The notes: generated from the sequence alone by a model not told the origin. 64,000 nt of DNA from Amphiura filiformis (GCF_039555335.1 NC_092636.1:54305706-54369705), one strand, 5' to 3'; shown: positions 1 to 13,865, counted from the first letter of the stretch. Made by a program: numbers and translations.

Positions 1-1206
1 TATATCTGTATGTGCTTTAGAATTTACGAATAATAATTAAATTTAGATTTGGTTATAATTAGATTCCATTCCTTATAAGTATATGAGTAATTGGATTGTG
101 ATGTTTTGTGATGTATGTAATGTAACATACCAATAATCTAAAATGACCAACATGACAGAAAACACACGTGAAAATTATTAGTTCTACGGGTTGATAGGAT
201 GAACAAAATTGTACTCTTTACGCAGAGCAGCCAGCGCACATAAACGTTTATAAAATAGTGCATCTGGTCGGATTCGAACCGGTGACCTTCGTAATACTAT
301 AGCATGACGCTAGAGAAGAGCGAATAGATATAAATCTATTATGTATAAGGGTTCGAATGTAAACACATTGGATACTTTGTTTGAACCCTCTAAAACATCA
401 CCAGATAGCATTTAGTCTCAAATTAGAATACCATTATTTGTTGCTGATGCCTGTATGTAGTTAAATATTGATGGTATTTGAGTTGCTAAATTAAGGGATA
501 GGGGTAAAATTATGGAGCATTTCCCCAATTTTATTCAGTCCATCATGCAGTTATTGTTAACTACATGTATGCACACAACACAGGGGCACTCACAATAGGC
601 AATTGACCCGTACTGGTAGCGCTGTGTTGTAGATATAGGAGATGAACTAGTTAGCGTCATATATCAAAAAGTATAAAAGCTATGATTTTAGTACTTGCTC
701 TATGTTTTATTTACTTATTCTTTTCAAAATATCTGAATTTTTAACCCGGTACAAGCTTTAATAACGGGGGACCATACATTTGTATGAGAAAGGAAATCTA
801 CATCTTTTTAAGGCCGAATTTACCCACTGAGGCAGTTTTCAAAAAAAATCCATTCTCATGCCTGATAACGGTAACCAAGTTGAGACTACTCAACTGAGAC
901 TGGAGGGTCCAAACAAGCCGCCCAACATGCCCAAAGTGTTAAAATATAATGATGTCATTTGAATACGTATTTTGCTCAGGTTGTTCCTATTGATTTCTCT
1001 ACATAGTTATGCAGTACCCCCGTACCCTAGTAAATTATCCGAGAGTTCCAAGTCAATTCTAGAAAAAAGTGTCGTTCGCCGCACCCTACTTTGTTTGCCA
1101 ACATGGCAACGGGGTTTTGTTTGTTAACAAAGAAGTAATTGAAATACAATTTAGTAAGATCTACATACAATTAAATAAGATAAATGTGTACGTCTTTATG
1201 GTGTTA
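1..1206. other. No gene seen; AT-rich intergenic DNA
   Basis: No coding segment with a recognisable family motif is visible on either strand. The only structured item is a tRNA-like fragment near 261-311. The remainder is AT-rich sequence with short chance ORFs. Confidence 0.5.
261..311 (-). repeat. tRNA-like fragment (3' half), probable SINE remnant
   Basis: Read on the minus strand, this contains GGTTCGAATCC, an exact RNA polymerase III B-box/T-arm, followed by a pairing 3' stretch (GACCAGATG). A convincing D-arm with A box is not visible next to it. It is therefore more likely a SINE or tRNA remnant than a working tRNA gene. Confidence 0.45.
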
Positions 1207-1390
1207 TGGCTTTTCCAGTTGAAATCCATACTTCTCTTATGGAAGACATGACCTTATTATTCTACACAGGGAGTGTGAATATCAAATGGGGTTACCTGAA
1301 TGGGAGATTTGAAATTTACACCCACGGTATGGGAGATTGATATCTTGTCTTCCTTTATTAGGAGTATGAATTTCAACCGAAATAGCGCAA
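1207..1390. repeat. MITE copy with GGCTATTCCAGTTGAAAT-type ends
   Basis: The left end reads GGCTTTTCCAGTTGAAATCC. The right end is its diverged inverse (GAATTTCAACCGAAATAGC). The same terminal pattern recurs at 20934-21177, so this is a dispersed non-autonomous DNA element. No transposase is present and the target duplication is not clear. Confidence 0.6.
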
Positions 1391-1469
1391 TCGCATAACG
1401 TTGCCCGTATGTGAATATTTCCAATACAAAAAATGTAACTATTGCATGTCCCGATGTTTTCAATTAATG

Positions 1470-1740
1470 TGATTGAAATAGGTTATCGAATCAGACTATG
1501 TGTTGAATGTCGGTTAAGCATGTTAACTGAATTTTGAAATACTGTCAAGGAAAAAGGACGACTAATTTTGTTTTTAATCGCAGCCATCGTGTAAGTTGTC
1601 ACATCTCAAATTATTTCATGTGAAAAGAATAACGCTAATGTAACCAAATTTGATTATTCTGACATATTTTACCCCACATTTTACTTGATTACATCAATGC
1701 ATTACATTCAATTCGGGCTGTATACTATTGAAGTTATTAC
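1470..1740. repeat. Dispersed duplicate block, partner at 6343-6570
   Basis: Starting at GAAATAGGTTATCGAATCAG, the sequence matches 6343 onwards with scattered substitutions and small indels (shared: ACTATGTGTTGAATGTCGGT, and CAGCCATCGTGT/TAGCCATCGTGT). Neither copy has a maintained reading frame, so this is an old non-coding duplication. Confidence 0.65.
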
Positions 1741-2464
1741 TGAAAGGTTGTTCAAAGATTTTATAAAATTACGTTGTGTCTCACTTAACTTACACAGGCA
1801 ACATTATTTTACTGAGCTGTAGATAAATACACAAGAGAGCTTGCACAAACTGATGATGTTGATATTTACCCGGCCGGAGCATTTAAACACTAATTGTGTA
1901 TTTTTTTCGTACACGCTTTACTAAGGAGGGAAAGATATGCCCATCCCATATGGATATACAAAAACCCTGCACTGGGTCTCCTCTATCCGCTGATATCAAA
2001 ATAAGTACCAATCTTCACATTATGGCGCTTTGACGTAATAATGTGAGTGAGCCCTAAAACAAATCGTACAAACAAGTGATGTTTACAGGAATATAAATGA
2101 AAATCACTATCATAATAATATAACCTTACATTTTTGTAAGAGCAAAAATAAAAATCCATGAGCCTCAACAAACCCGTTACTCATGAGACCGAGCACCCTA
2201 AACGTAAAGGATGGACCTACGATTACCCCAAGGCATTGAGCGCTAGTATTCGAGCGTTTCGGTGCACCAGGTGAAAGCAAATCTGTTAGGTGGTGGAAGG
2301 CAAGGGGAAGATCAGATTGTCATCTTTCCCAGGGAAAGATCAGACATCAACTTCCAGATGGTAACATTAGTAGGTTTGTTTTACCTTGAAGGAATGGATA
2401 GTTTTGCAAATACGGGCTAACTTTCCTTCCCCTAGGAAATCCAGTATGCCATGAATTAGTAGGA

Positions 2465-3840
2465 CTATAAATTCATTTTATAATTGATCGTGGCTGTCTT
2501 TTGATATTAGAGAGCTTGCGAAATGGAGTTACTTTAACTTTAACTTTAACGTCTAGAGGATTATAGAGGATTATGTATTCAAAACCACTCTGCCATTAAA
2601 GCCGCTTGAAGTTAAAGTTAACGCCAGAATCTATAGTGTGCCGTAAACTATGATGAAAATACGTCATAATTAAAACAATGGTTTGCATATTTCCTCATAT
2701 ACTACATAATTACCACTTATGTATTGTCTAGTTAATAGACCAATTATTGGAAATCTAATTTGGTTTGGGTAAAAAACATGCCACATGATGCTAAAAATTA
2801 CTGATTGAATTAGATCAAAATAAATTTTGTTCCAAACGTCACACTTGATATATACATTTGTGCGTGCTCATGACGTACACCAAATCAGCTTGCGGAACCA
2901 AGTTTTTGGCTTGACTTCAACGCCAAGGGGATTAAGTTCCAGTAAAATGGACTGATTTTACGCGACCCAGCAGTGTAGTGAACTGCGAATTGCAGCTACT
3001 GTGAACATTTTTTTACAACGTTGCGTGTCTTATAATTACACCTCTATATAACCAAATATGTTTGTACTGTTCAGGTATTTTATTTAATTATTATTTTATT
3101 CATTTAGGCCTACATTATGTACCCCAATTCAGCAGAAAGCTGGTCTAACATGTGCCACGCTATTATACGCATATTATAGGCCTATGGGTATTGTATGTCA
3201 ACCAAATTATTCATTATTAAAAGAGGAGGCCTATTTGTTACAAAAAATAAGAATGTCAGAAAAGGAGCATCCAGAAATATGTTGGTTGAAATTCAAAATT
3301 CTGGGAGTTTTTAAAGAACAAAATGAGGATCATTCGGGGAGATATATTTAATTCGATCACGAATCGATACTCAATAATATAATAATGTGATTTGAAATGT
3401 GCACAATTAATTTTTCTCTATCGATTTGCGTGTAATACCGTTATATTGACAAACTAAAAAATATTGTCACGTGTTCCTATGTAATAGCATGGTAATATTC
3501 GTATTTCGCGGACTTGGATGTCGACCTTTTCCCATGATACATCACGATTACATCGCAAACCGCTGGCGGCGCCCTTATTGCGAATAGCGAGAATTGTTAG
3601 TCTTACTAATATTTCTATTTCTATTTTTTTTATCCCGATATCCTTGAAAATATTGCAAAGATTCACTTCTGTATTAAAACAGCTGTGTGTTTCATCATGA
3701 AAGCGTCTTTCAAAATTATATCAAGATATTTTAATATCTTAAAAGACAATACAAAGGATTCTTTATTTTCTCTTGTGATTTTTACCTTTTTGATTACTTT
3801 TCTCATTGAAATGCATTCAATCAACCAATTCATAAATACT
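2465..3840. repeat. Copy 1 of a three-copy block, apparently split by an insertion
   Basis: Positions 2465-2510 (GTGGCTGTCTTTTGATATTA) and 3595-3840 (GTTAGTCTTACTAATATTTC onwards) are adjacent in the other two copies, at 14036-14640 and 16868-17540. Here about 1.1 kb separates them, which suggests an insertion at roughly 2511-3594. The block is AT-rich and no coding constraint is visible. Confidence 0.55.
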
Positions 3841-4549
3841 TCATTATATATAGATCCTGTCTTATTAGTTTTTAAATCAAAATGACTTGAATATGCTTTG
3901 AAAAAATTGCAATATATTTCTGTGATTTATCAAAGCAGGGCCCTGGGTCAACAAACTAACATTTCAGGTGATATACCGTATATCATGTACGAGTATAACT
4001 GATTGATTCTGTAAAGATGATGTGTAAGATAAGATCATATCTCTGACATTTTCCTCTGACAGTTTTCATAGTGTGAGGGGACATCACAGTAACACAATGG
4101 CTTGAAACAATCATCCTATGCTCGGGCCCTTTGCACACACACCCCCACGCAAAACAAGCACAAAAAACGAAACCCACACAAAACCCTACTAACACGGGTT
4201 CTTTATTTATTTGTAAGAAGAAATAGTCAGATATATTGCTTTAATAACTGATGTTTATTCCGTAGATCACAGGAATATATTATCCAGGGTGAGGAGTTCG
4301 AATCATGGAAGTACAGAACCTATAGCGTTTGGGCTAATTTAAATGCGGCAAAGGACATGTAGCTGTAGAAGATGTAGCGCTGTACCCATTTCATTATCAC
4401 ACTAGAGAGTTGTGTTTCATAATGAAAATGGGTTTCAGTTCCTATCAAGTTCCTATCATAATTTATAATACATTTTATTTGACGCACTGCGAACATTTCC
4501 TTTTACGCATCCTGTAAATGCAATTGGTATAAATATAATAAATACCTCT

Positions 4550-5463
4550 CATTATGCAGTTACTGTCCGTTTTTCCTATTCAGTGCACACACAGAGTGCT
4601 CCAATTGATGATTGACTTCTAGCTCACTCACTGTACTGTCGGTATAGACAATGGACTAGTTAGTGGGCTGGTAGGAAAACCCTTTACCCAATAATAGCCA
4701 TAGAAGCTCACATGTGAATTATAATGTTCATCCTTAACATACTACAATTTGAAGTAAAAAATGTCACGGGAAAGCTGTTGTCGAGCTGTTTTCCCGAAGA
4801 GAGTCTTCAAAATTTCATAACAGTCGGACGTGTAATTTCAATGGCAAATTGTGCTCAACAGCTGACTCACGATAGCTCCAACTTCGAACGAGCACCATCG
4901 TGTGATCGGTTTGATCAATTTTCGCCATAGAAGCTGTAAAAATCTTCAATTCTTTCCCTCTATGGTCATCTAAAAATGATTAAAATGCGATTGTTGTCGA
5001 GCCCTCCCAAATATGAAGTTCTGACTGCCCGATAGGGAGCTAAAAATGGAAAAACTTTTTCCAAACCGTGTTAAGTCCAAAATCACATGTTTCTGATTTA
5101 CTTGTGTGATACGATCACAATAACTGTGACAAGTTTGACATGAGTTGTACCATCAACATGACTGGATAACAATAAGCAGACTATTGTTCTCATTTCGGGA
5201 ACAAAGGCCACGCTCAGTATTGTTAATGTGCGTTTGCTTTGTAATGGTGCATCCAACTGAAATTATAATACCTATTTCATCACAGCACATTGAAATATCG
5301 CACAGGTAAATCAGAAACATGTTTATGGATTTAACCAGGGTTATGAGACACATCCCTGATTTAACATAGTTGAGCTGTTTTCAATGAGGTTTATCTTGGT
5401 TTAATGGGGTTTAAATCCTGCAAAGGTCGTGGTGAATTCTGCTGTAGACATGACTGCATAATG
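4550..5463. mobile_element. Non-autonomous DNA element, copy 1 (ends CATTATGCAGT)
   Basis: The left end is CATTATGCAGTTACTGTCCG. The right end is GACATGACTGCATAATG, giving about 11 bp of inverted terminal match. A related copy at 29462-30258 interrupts a reverse transcriptase gene. Shared internal landmarks include CCAAACCGTGTTAAGTC and the stretch around the GAATTCTGCTGT/GAATTCTACTGT segment. No transposase is visible. Confidence 0.6.
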
Positions 5464-5606
5464 TTTTATTGTTATGGTTTGAAAAAGTCTTTTGATCTTA
5501 ATTGTATTCATTAAGATACACTGTGAAAGAGCTTTTTTAAATATCGCGTATCACGGTGAATACAGAAAATGGATAGAGGTAGGTGAAGAGTGGATCAATA
5601 GCTATT

Positions 5607-5680
5607 CGCCGTAGAAGTAGTGATGTAACAGGATTAATTAGCATAGCGGTAGATAAATATAACTTTTGAATGTATTGCAA
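5607..5680. repeat. Half copy of the CTGTAGAAGTGACGTAAT element
   Basis: The sequence CCGTAGAAGTAGTGATGTAA followed by GGATTAATTAGCATAGC matches one arm of the complete inverted-repeat element at 61303-61601. No opposing arm is visible nearby. Confidence 0.5.
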
Positions 5681-6120
5681 ATGTGTTCCATACCAACCAT
5701 CTAAATTCTAAAATGACGAACATTTCAGCAAATAAAAAAACAAAAAAACAATAGGAACGCAAAAGAGAGTAACAGACACAATTGTATGAAGAAATGATAC
5801 AAAAACAATTGAAAAAAAACCTACCACAATACGATATTTTTCCAGAGAAAATATTTTGAAATGTCCAAATTATTGCTTATGTGTAATGGGTTTATGGTGT
5901 TTCCCCACGTTAAATAAAGAAGCAGTTAGAGTACAATTTAGTGTATTATTATGTTTTGATGAATCAACGTGTGTGAAAATATTGGATCCAACACATAATA
6001 ATGGTAAAATTGAATGCTTTTAGCCCAATATTTATTGGTCTCGCTATTTTAAAACTCATAACTCGACCAATAAATATAGGCTCAATCGATCCAATTTTAT
6101 ATCATACAATTAAAAGCTTA

Positions 6121-6192
6121 TGAATGTGTGGGTGTGGGGTGTGGGGTGGGGGGGGGTGTGGGGGTGTGTGTGGGTGTGTGTGTGTGGGGGGG
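6121..6192. repeat. GT/G-rich simple repeat
   Basis: About 70 bases of irregular GTGTGGG and GGGGTGTG units with almost no A or C. This strand is G-rich with several G-runs, so it could form unusual secondary structure. Confidence 0.85.
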
Positions 6193-6600
6193 TTATGGTC
6201 TTATTCTTTTCATAATTTTAATGTCGATATATTTTACATTAATTGTGGACTGATATGAAAGTGCGTGAGAAGCCCATTGTTTAGCTGCGTCGTAATATGA
6301 TCACATCACAAATAACATTGCACATAGTAATCCGTTGTTTTCAATGAAATAGGTTATTGAATCAGACTATGTGTTGAATGTCGGTTAAGTGAATTTTGAA
6401 ATGCTGCCAAGGAAAAAGACAATAAATTTTATAATAGCCATCGTGTGAATTGCCATATCTCAAATCACTATGTTTCATGTAAAATGCTCATTATTCCAAC
6501 TGAGCATGATCCGAAGGAAGACACAATTTACCCCGCATTCACGTCACACACACTTCGGACTATTTTTGAATGCTCATTGCTACGGCGTTTTAAGTCAAGC

Positions 6601-6840
6601 GTTAAGGGAGGTGTAATGAGCGTGAACCTGGTTTGGATTCCAGAGGGAGTGTGCCTGTAACAGACACAGCCACCAGAAAAGGACCAGCTCAGATCGTGCG
6701 CCAAATAAGTTTGCAGTCCAGAAATTTCATTTCTTTTTCTCAGCCTTGAAAAAAAATAGGCAGCGCTGGGAATCGAACTCGGGAGCTCCGTGTTGTAAAA
6801 CCCAGTGCGTTACCACTGAGCCAACTGACAATCAGCTATG
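6601..6840 (-). repeat. tRNA-derived SINE, copy A
   Basis: On the minus strand the head has a pol III A box (TTGGCTCAGTGGTAACGC) and B box (AGTTCGATTCC) at tRNA-like spacing. It is followed by a non-tRNA body that is repeated at 14643-14873. Two copies with the same body identify it as a SINE rather than a tRNA gene. Confidence 0.75.
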
Positions 6841-6980
6841 AGAAGTTTGATAGTAATCCTTGATATTGCTGAATAGAATAAATCAATACTATTAGGCCTA
6901 TTTATCTAATGTACGATGCTATTCAAAATTAATAGACGTTCCATAGGGGCCTGTAAACTAGGAATATAATGTGAAATGAC

Positions 6981-7155
6981 TATCAATCGATCAATCAATC
7001 AAGTTTTCAACTTATCAACAATCAATCAATCAATCAATCAATAATAAACCGATGTATCATGGAATATTACTAATTACTTACTAATATACCAAATAAATAA
7101 ATAAATAAGTCAGTAAATAAATAAATAGGCATGGGCCTAAATAAATAAATAAATA
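6981..7155. repeat. Simple repeats (ATCA)n and (AAAT)n
   Basis: Runs of TCAATCAATCAA at 6981-7043 are followed by AAATAAATAAAT runs at about 7088-7155. They lie inside duplicate copy A. Confidence 0.85.
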
Positions 7156-8030
7156 CATAATGCAGAATGCAGTCAGTATTTTATTTTCAAAATTCCAAAC
7201 ATTCTATTATAATTTTCTGCTATACACGCAAAGGACCTGTGCCTTTAATATGTCCGCGCCTAATCAATAATGAGTCTTTCACCATGCTCACACACCATGT
7301 TAAACTACTGTATCCCTGTATTATTATCTACTGACCAGGTCCTAACAACTCAATGAAATGGATGCTATAACGTACCCAATCAAGCGAACATATCAAGGTC
7401 ATATCAGGGCGTTATACAAAGAATGGTCAAAGGTCAACGTTTCCAAAGAAGTATAGTAATAGATGTAGACGCAAGCTTTCGTGCGGGAAACATAAACACA
7501 TAGTCGCCAGTCGTGTGGTTTTTATGAGATTTGATACGGCGCTGAAGTCTAAAGCTATTCCAAAATCAGTTCCAGACCCGGTTTCCAGACGACAATGTGT
7601 GTGTTGTTACAAGGAATTCAAAGTAATTTTATCATCAAGTGACCAACATAAAGGAATACGACATCTATCGTGAGCCAATCTGCATTCTGTTGCCTGCAAA
7701 AGCCGACGATCAGGTAAAAATTCTAAAAACAGCGTGACTAGATATTTGCGTTAATTTCATGATACGTGTAAAACGCATTGAAAACGCCAAATTGCAGTCA
7801 TAAAATATATAATATTAGTAAATCACCCAAGCGAATGTTAACGTAGGTATGTGGAAAAGAACTGCAATAACAATAACTAAGAGTTGTCTTTGGCATGTCG
7901 CTTTTTTGAAATATCACCAAAAATATCAAATTTTGGGAAAACGCCCCAAAATTTAAAACAAACACGAACCTTCCAAAATAAATATATATTAGCACTCGGC
8001 GGCCCAGTCACTACCTGCCGCTGTGATTTG

Positions 8031-11000
8031 GGGTAACTCGTTGCTTCCCCTCTCCGTATACCTGTACTTCATGTTCGTCCATACCCCACGCCTTAATTAT
8101 TGACCAAGTTATTTTTGTTTTGCGTCACTTGATTATCTTACCGACAACCCAATGCTTTGCTAATAATCAATGGTAAAACATAATTTTTCTGGGTTCTGAG
8201 ATTTCTACAAACCTAACGCACAACACAGTAAAGGTTACCAACAATAAGACAGAAATACAAGTAGGGCCTAGGTTTATTAACCTGCTATAATTTTTTTTTT
8301 TAAAGAGTCCACATACTGACCGACCATTAGAGCCGTCATTTGTCAGCAGTATCAATCACATTTTGATGCCATCAAATTTATCCTTTTTTACTATTTTGGC
8401 ACTAATTTTGGAGAAGGTTTTGATTTGCATGTGTGTGGGTACGTTCATCAACTGGAAGCCATGCGTGTGCCTTACAAATACTTCCGAGGACTCCGACATA
8501 AAAACACACCGACACACCGAGGACTTTTTTACCAAGGACCTAAACCTTGTTAACTGTGCCACCTGTTACATTGTGTGCTTTATTGATTGGCCCGTGGTGC
8601 TTGTGTGCGGCAATACAACGATGCGTTCCCATTGAAAATCGTTTTAGGGTTTGAGGGTTGGAGGCGCATATCTTGTAGGTGTGAATTCAAATTTGCCATC
8701 AAACGGCATCATTTTATATATCAAATTAAAGCTCTTGAGTAAAGAAAGCCAAAACTGAAAACCTTTTTGTCATAGCACTTTCCGTAGCAAAGTTACATCT
8801 TGTCAAAGATTGACTTTCATCAAAATGATTCTGCTAGCAAAATTCCACAAAACAGCATTTAGGTGGTGTTTCTAGATCTTAGTCTCATGATGATAGCAGC
8901 TTTTTTTAATGGAACTGCTATCAAAATCCCTCTAAAATTCCATGTGCGATTGTCTTATCACCATAAAAAATCATATATTTGGGTCAAGTGAAGTATAGAA
9001 AACATATCTATGTAGGTTTCCTTGACCAGCCTGTCCAATCTGGTTTGTTTTTAAATTTCTATGTAAATATGTATTGTGTTTGGGCCCAGGCGAATTTGGT
9101 TGACTAGCAAATGTGTTAACTAAGGTTTGCCTCTCATACCTATATCTTGGTCAATTCTTGCTCGATTTTTACGAACAGGGTGTCAAATGAGAAAGCAAAG
9201 TCCAATTAACAAAATGTATGTTTCAGAATAATCCAAGTTTATAGTTATTGGGTGTCTTGTGAATCCTAATATACTGACAGAGTGGATCATAATCACAGTA
9301 CATGGTATCAAATTGCGTGATTTTACACGACCAAATGAAAAATGATATAACATGTAGAGAGCAACTGTTTGCCATTTATACGGCCATGTAATTTGTGTTT
9401 TTATTTATCAGTCTGGTGACCTTGAATGATCTCTCTTATTATTGGCATGTCTGACTTTTAATATGTAAAGGCAATGTTTGGTAATATTCTTTGCGGGATC
9501 GATTTCTACGGATACTTGGATTTTCGGTCAATTCTACTGCCGAAGCTTCTTGTCAGTATAGATAGAGCATATAAACTGCGTACATAAAGTCTAATGAACA
9601 ATGTGTTACAAAATAGGTCGTTACTTACATTGATATAGCAAGGAATGCATCAGTAATCATATACTTATTATATAATAATTATACTGCACATAAAAAACAT
9701 TCAAGAGATCAAAATGTTCAGAATATGAATTGCATATATTACAAACATAAATTTACCCATTTAGTGTTTAGATTTTAAACCTATTGACTCGTTTCCAGGA
9801 TTATAAAAGAAACTATGCATATTTTGCCCATAGTTTATGCTCTACGAGCGTATTATACCAGAGAGATTGCGATGTTCCATACGTGCTGCGTGGACGGCGG
9901 ACCGTCCGAATGTACAGAGTTCAAAACGGCGTTCAATATTGCTAGTCTCGGTTCCAAGGTGCATTGTGCTCATTCGTCACGATGGAGAACATTGCGGCTG
10001 GAACAAAGACTAACATCTGATCTGAGCACTAGAGGATGAAGACACTTGAAATTTAATGGTCATCGTCATCGGTATTATGTCTACTTCAACATGTTCAATA
10101 CAGCATGGTTTTGATTTTGACTAAAAACAAGTTTAAAATGTTGCTAAAAATTAATGGTATTTCATTGCTTCCCCAATATTATGGTATATTTTGGTAGATT
10201 AAGAACCACTGCATTCATCATGTTCATATATTTGACTTTACTTTCAAAATGAGACTTTTTCGTTGTGAAAATTAGACGTGTTGCATGTAAATTGGACCGT
10301 GCGTATTTAGGTGTGCGTTTGTATTAAAAGGCAAATCGCAATCTAATTTTATACGACCAATCTCACATGCATTTCAATGGACAATCTATACGTATGAACC
10401 GCGCGTATGAATGAAATCAAATTTTCACACCTCAATGTTGCTTTATTATAATGATTTTTTACAAATAAAAGGGATCATATAGATAGACTTTACTTCGTAT
10501 GTTCATTATCCTTGACTCATTTGAATATGTCTATAAATGGACAAATTTTCTGCATTTTCAACGCAGTTTCCACGTAAATTTTGTACGCGTGCAAAAAATC
10601 TTCAAAACTGGCTAAATAAGCAACGTCGCTTCGATACAGGAGAGTCACTTTGAACTTATTTCCATGCTTTGAATAGATCCGCGGGCGTGCGATCACGGCA
10701 TTTGGAAATCGCAAGCTCTCTACGTAGTGACTGAAAGCCCCGGCCGGAAGCTTCGACAGCAGAGGTGACCGATATTCCAAGTATCCGGAGAAATCGAACG
10801 AGTACCAAGGCAAAGAACATTATTCTTCATTAAAATAGAAAAATGCAAGAAAAATATAATAGCTGCACGCAATAATTAAGTTTTTAGTATAAAAATTATG
10901 AGCTCTCTTTCAAGTGTAAATACGTTTTGCTCGCAGTATACTCGTATAATTGTTATGTTTACTGACGCAATATTCGCTACAAATACCCGGACTACATATC

Positions 11001-12044
11001 GACTAATGTACATGTAAATTGTAAATAACGACCTACTATGTTGTAAACCTTGCACATTAAATTGAATATTACTGTAGTTTCAATATCAGTATTTATTCAG
11101 CACGATACCAAGGCCGTGTTTAACTAAAATACAAATCATGAACAAATCGGTCTATGTTTTACAAAAAGTTGCACAAGAACCAATTGCAGGGGTAATCTTC
11201 GGGTAATGACCAGTCTTGCTTTATCTGTCTTCTTTCATGTCTTTCCTCCATGAAACTCAGACACTTGAGTCTTTTTTTTAATATGATGGTGGAACCAACA
11301 ATGTGCTTTCTTTTGAAAAATCGCAATTCTGAGATGGATCTTAATTTTGATTAGACTTTGTTTTCAATTGGCAGCGGATATCCTTCATTTTGTATCGCTC
11401 GTTCCGATGAATTAAACACCTCTAGTTGCTCGAACACAAGCGACATATCGTCTGCTGAAAACTATTACATTACACTAGATTACCTTCAAGGTCAGGGGAA
11501 AAAGTATACATGAAACAAAGCATGCAAATAGTGGAGTACAATAAACTGACTCTACAATATGTTCCAAGAAATAATATCGTCGGAAATATCTTTTTTTTTC
11601 CTGCAATTAAATATTAATTTGGATCTGTGAAATATTTCCTTATAATATGCTGAAATATACTTGCATGTTTGCGAAGAAAGGAAACGATTGCTACTATATT
11701 GAACCTTCGTTCAACGTACAATTTCTGGCCGAGGCAAAAGAAGATGAGCCGACGTAGGATTTAAAACAATCTTATCATTAAAATTAAAATAGTTATTCAG
11801 TTTCGTCTATATTATTTTGTTATTTTAATTTTAATAAAAACATGTAGAGCATCTGTGCAACAATTCCTAATTAATTAAATGGAGCCGTATTCCTCATGTT
11901 TATCTTGTTCACAGTTAAAATAAGTTGAACGTCGTTGAGTAAATCAGGCTGAAAAGTCTAATTCTAAAAATACAATTTCATTCGTTCATTGGTTTCAACT
12001 CACAAACCGTCTAATATAAAAGCCAACGAGTCTCCATTATTACG
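8031..12044. other. No gene seen; AT-rich unassigned DNA
   Basis: There are no recognisable protein motifs, inverted-repeat elements or tRNA-like segments. Short open stretches occur at 8363-8635 and 9815-10039, but neither resembles a family I know. The open frame at 10517-10816 on the minus strand is listed separately because it looks more coding-like. Confidence 0.45.
10517..10816 (-). other. Orphan open frame, possible exon remnant
   Basis: An open stretch of about 100 codons lies between stops on the minus strand. Its composition is coding-like, rich in aromatic and charged residues (begins PWYSFDFSGYLEYR, later YSKHGNKFKVTLLYRSD). It is locally more GC-rich than its surroundings. There is no in-frame ATG near the 5' end: an upstream ATG at 10818-10820 is in another frame, and TAA precedes the frame. 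I do not recognise a family and see no clear splice acceptor. It may be chance or a decayed exon. Confidence 0.2.
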
Positions 12045-12405
12045 GGTAGACGAGGTATTGTTGGTTGAAGCAACCTAAAAATCGATTTTCATTATCTAGA
12101 TCAATATATTATTGAAAAATAACACCTTGATGTTTTGCAAAATTCATTCTACAAATCGTATACTTTGCAAATTTGCTTAATTTATTGTTGTTAAATGAGT
12201 TATGTACGTTTCACAAAAGTGTTGTTGTTTCATCCCTCTATACAACGTAACTCAAAGAACCGCATCACCTATAAAAGTATATCTGTGATATTTTAATTCT
12301 TCTACACGCTCGCTATGAAGTTTTGGCTAAAGCTCACTACCATTCGTAAGATGTTGTGAACTACCAAATCACAACAGTTTAAAATAGCTAATAACCTTAA
12401 ACTCG
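12045..12405. repeat. Duplicate block, partner at 13560-13865
   Basis: Shared segments include GTATTGTTGGT, ATTATTGAAAAATAACA, TTGATGTTTTGCA, AAAGCTCACTACCAT and AACAGTTTAAAATAGCT, in the same order and orientation about 1.5 kb apart. Both copies are non-coding. Confidence 0.7.
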
Positions 12406-13559
12406 GCGCTTGAGATACAACTTTTACACCGATTGAAAGTATTACATCTTTGAATAAAGAAGAATACGGAAAAATGTAAGTTGAAAATTCATCTAATATC
12501 CTGTCGATTTCATATTACGTACTGGATGGCAATGATATTGGCATGTAATAAGTAAGGTCAGGCTAATGGAAGGTGTCACCTGAAGTGATTATGCGCTTAT
12601 TCCAGTGCTTACAATTTCGGAGTAACGGAGATTCGTTTGAACGCAGAGACGAAGAATCAGTAGTCCACAAAATGTTCAAATGCCTTTATAATGCTTGCCA
12701 AATGTTTTGATTGATTTCTGAAAGGTATCAGACAAATGGTAAGAAAGTTCCACGGAAGTTATGCTCGGACAAAAATAACAGTCATAGATGGTCGACGTCT
12801 TGGCAGGGTTGGGAGACTCAGGGATTTCAATTGCAAAAATAATAATGGTTACTCCATAAAGGAGATAATGACAGTTAAACATGTTGTGAACACACAAACC
12901 AATGTTTTTGATATGATTCAAGGTCATCCGGTACATGATGTACCCCGTGACTTTTGTTTCTTCTGAATCCCCAGGACCTTGAAGGACATTTGTCTTCTAA
13001 CGCTGGTAATTTCTTGCATCCTGCACTTCCAGGAATCATTCTCCCAACACCATTTCTCTGATAAAGTGCAGAAACCAATTAAACCATTTGGCGACCATTG
13101 TAAAGGCATTTGGACAATGTGTAGACTTAAGTTTGGTCTGCATTCAAACGAGTAGTATCTTTCTCATGCGGATGTTTGAAGAAAAAAAAGTGAAAACGAT
13201 CATGACGATCATGTGCAAATAATATGATTTCGGTTTCGGTTTTTAAACATAGGCAAACAGTGAGCGGACATTTAACGTTATTTTAATATTGACATAGTTA
13301 ATATTTTCAAGGCTGAGTGTAATTCTTCAAATTACGATTTGAAGGTCCATGATAGGTCGACCACGTAAAGAAATATGGCATATATTAATTTTCTTCTTTT
13401 AGATACTGTGCAATTTTATATAGGCCCTATATAGTTTTGTTTGAAAAATAAAGTATTGTTTTACTAATTGGGAGTGGTGTTGGGCTTAAACGTTTTTATG
13501 GTTTACTATACTTCAGGGTTTAGTTAATTGATGATTAAAATCGTCAATTAAGGGTAGCC

Positions 13560-13865
13560 GCAGTATTGTTGGTCGAAGCAGCCAAAATATCGATTTCCAT
13601 TATCTAACTCAATGTATTATTGAAAAATAACATTTTGATGTTTTGCACAAGTTCATTCTACAAATCATATACTTTGAAAACTTGATTTATTGTTGTTAAT
13701 GATTTATGTACGTTTTACAAAGGTGACGTTGTTTCAGCCCTCTTTACAACATGACTCAAGAACCAGAGGACCAATTTTTGCCAAAGCTCACTACCATCCG
13801 CAAGATGCTGTGAACAGGTGAACTACCAAATCGCAACAGTTTAAAATAGCTGCTAACCATAAGTA
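13560..13865. repeat. Duplicate block, second copy of 12045-12405
   Basis: It has the same order of shared landmarks as the 12045-12405 block, with a roughly 60-bp shortening in the middle. No coding frame is preserved. Confidence 0.7.

Larger units (their letters stand above)
6601..8030. repeat. Segmental duplicate, copy A (partner 14643-16000)
   Basis: This block aligns over its length with 14643-16000. It starts with the SINE, continues through the (AAAT)n tract, and includes a well-conserved stretch at 7600-8030 (for example CGTGAGCCAATCTGC followed by TTGCCTGCAAAAGCCGACGATCAG). Within that stretch a short open segment ends at CAG|GTAAAA and could be an exon, but the flanks are conserved equally well. 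Conservation therefore does not indicate coding constraint. Confidence 0.7.

Noticed and set aside
6760..6840. Functional tRNA gene on the minus strand
   Set aside because: A and B boxes are present, but the acceptor stem is poor and the same head plus non-tRNA body recurs at 14643-14873, which identifies a SINE.
12676..13109. Overlapping ORFs on both strands near 12.7-13.1 kb
   Set aside because: Open frames on opposite strands overlap, with no recognisable motif in any of them. They are likely chance.
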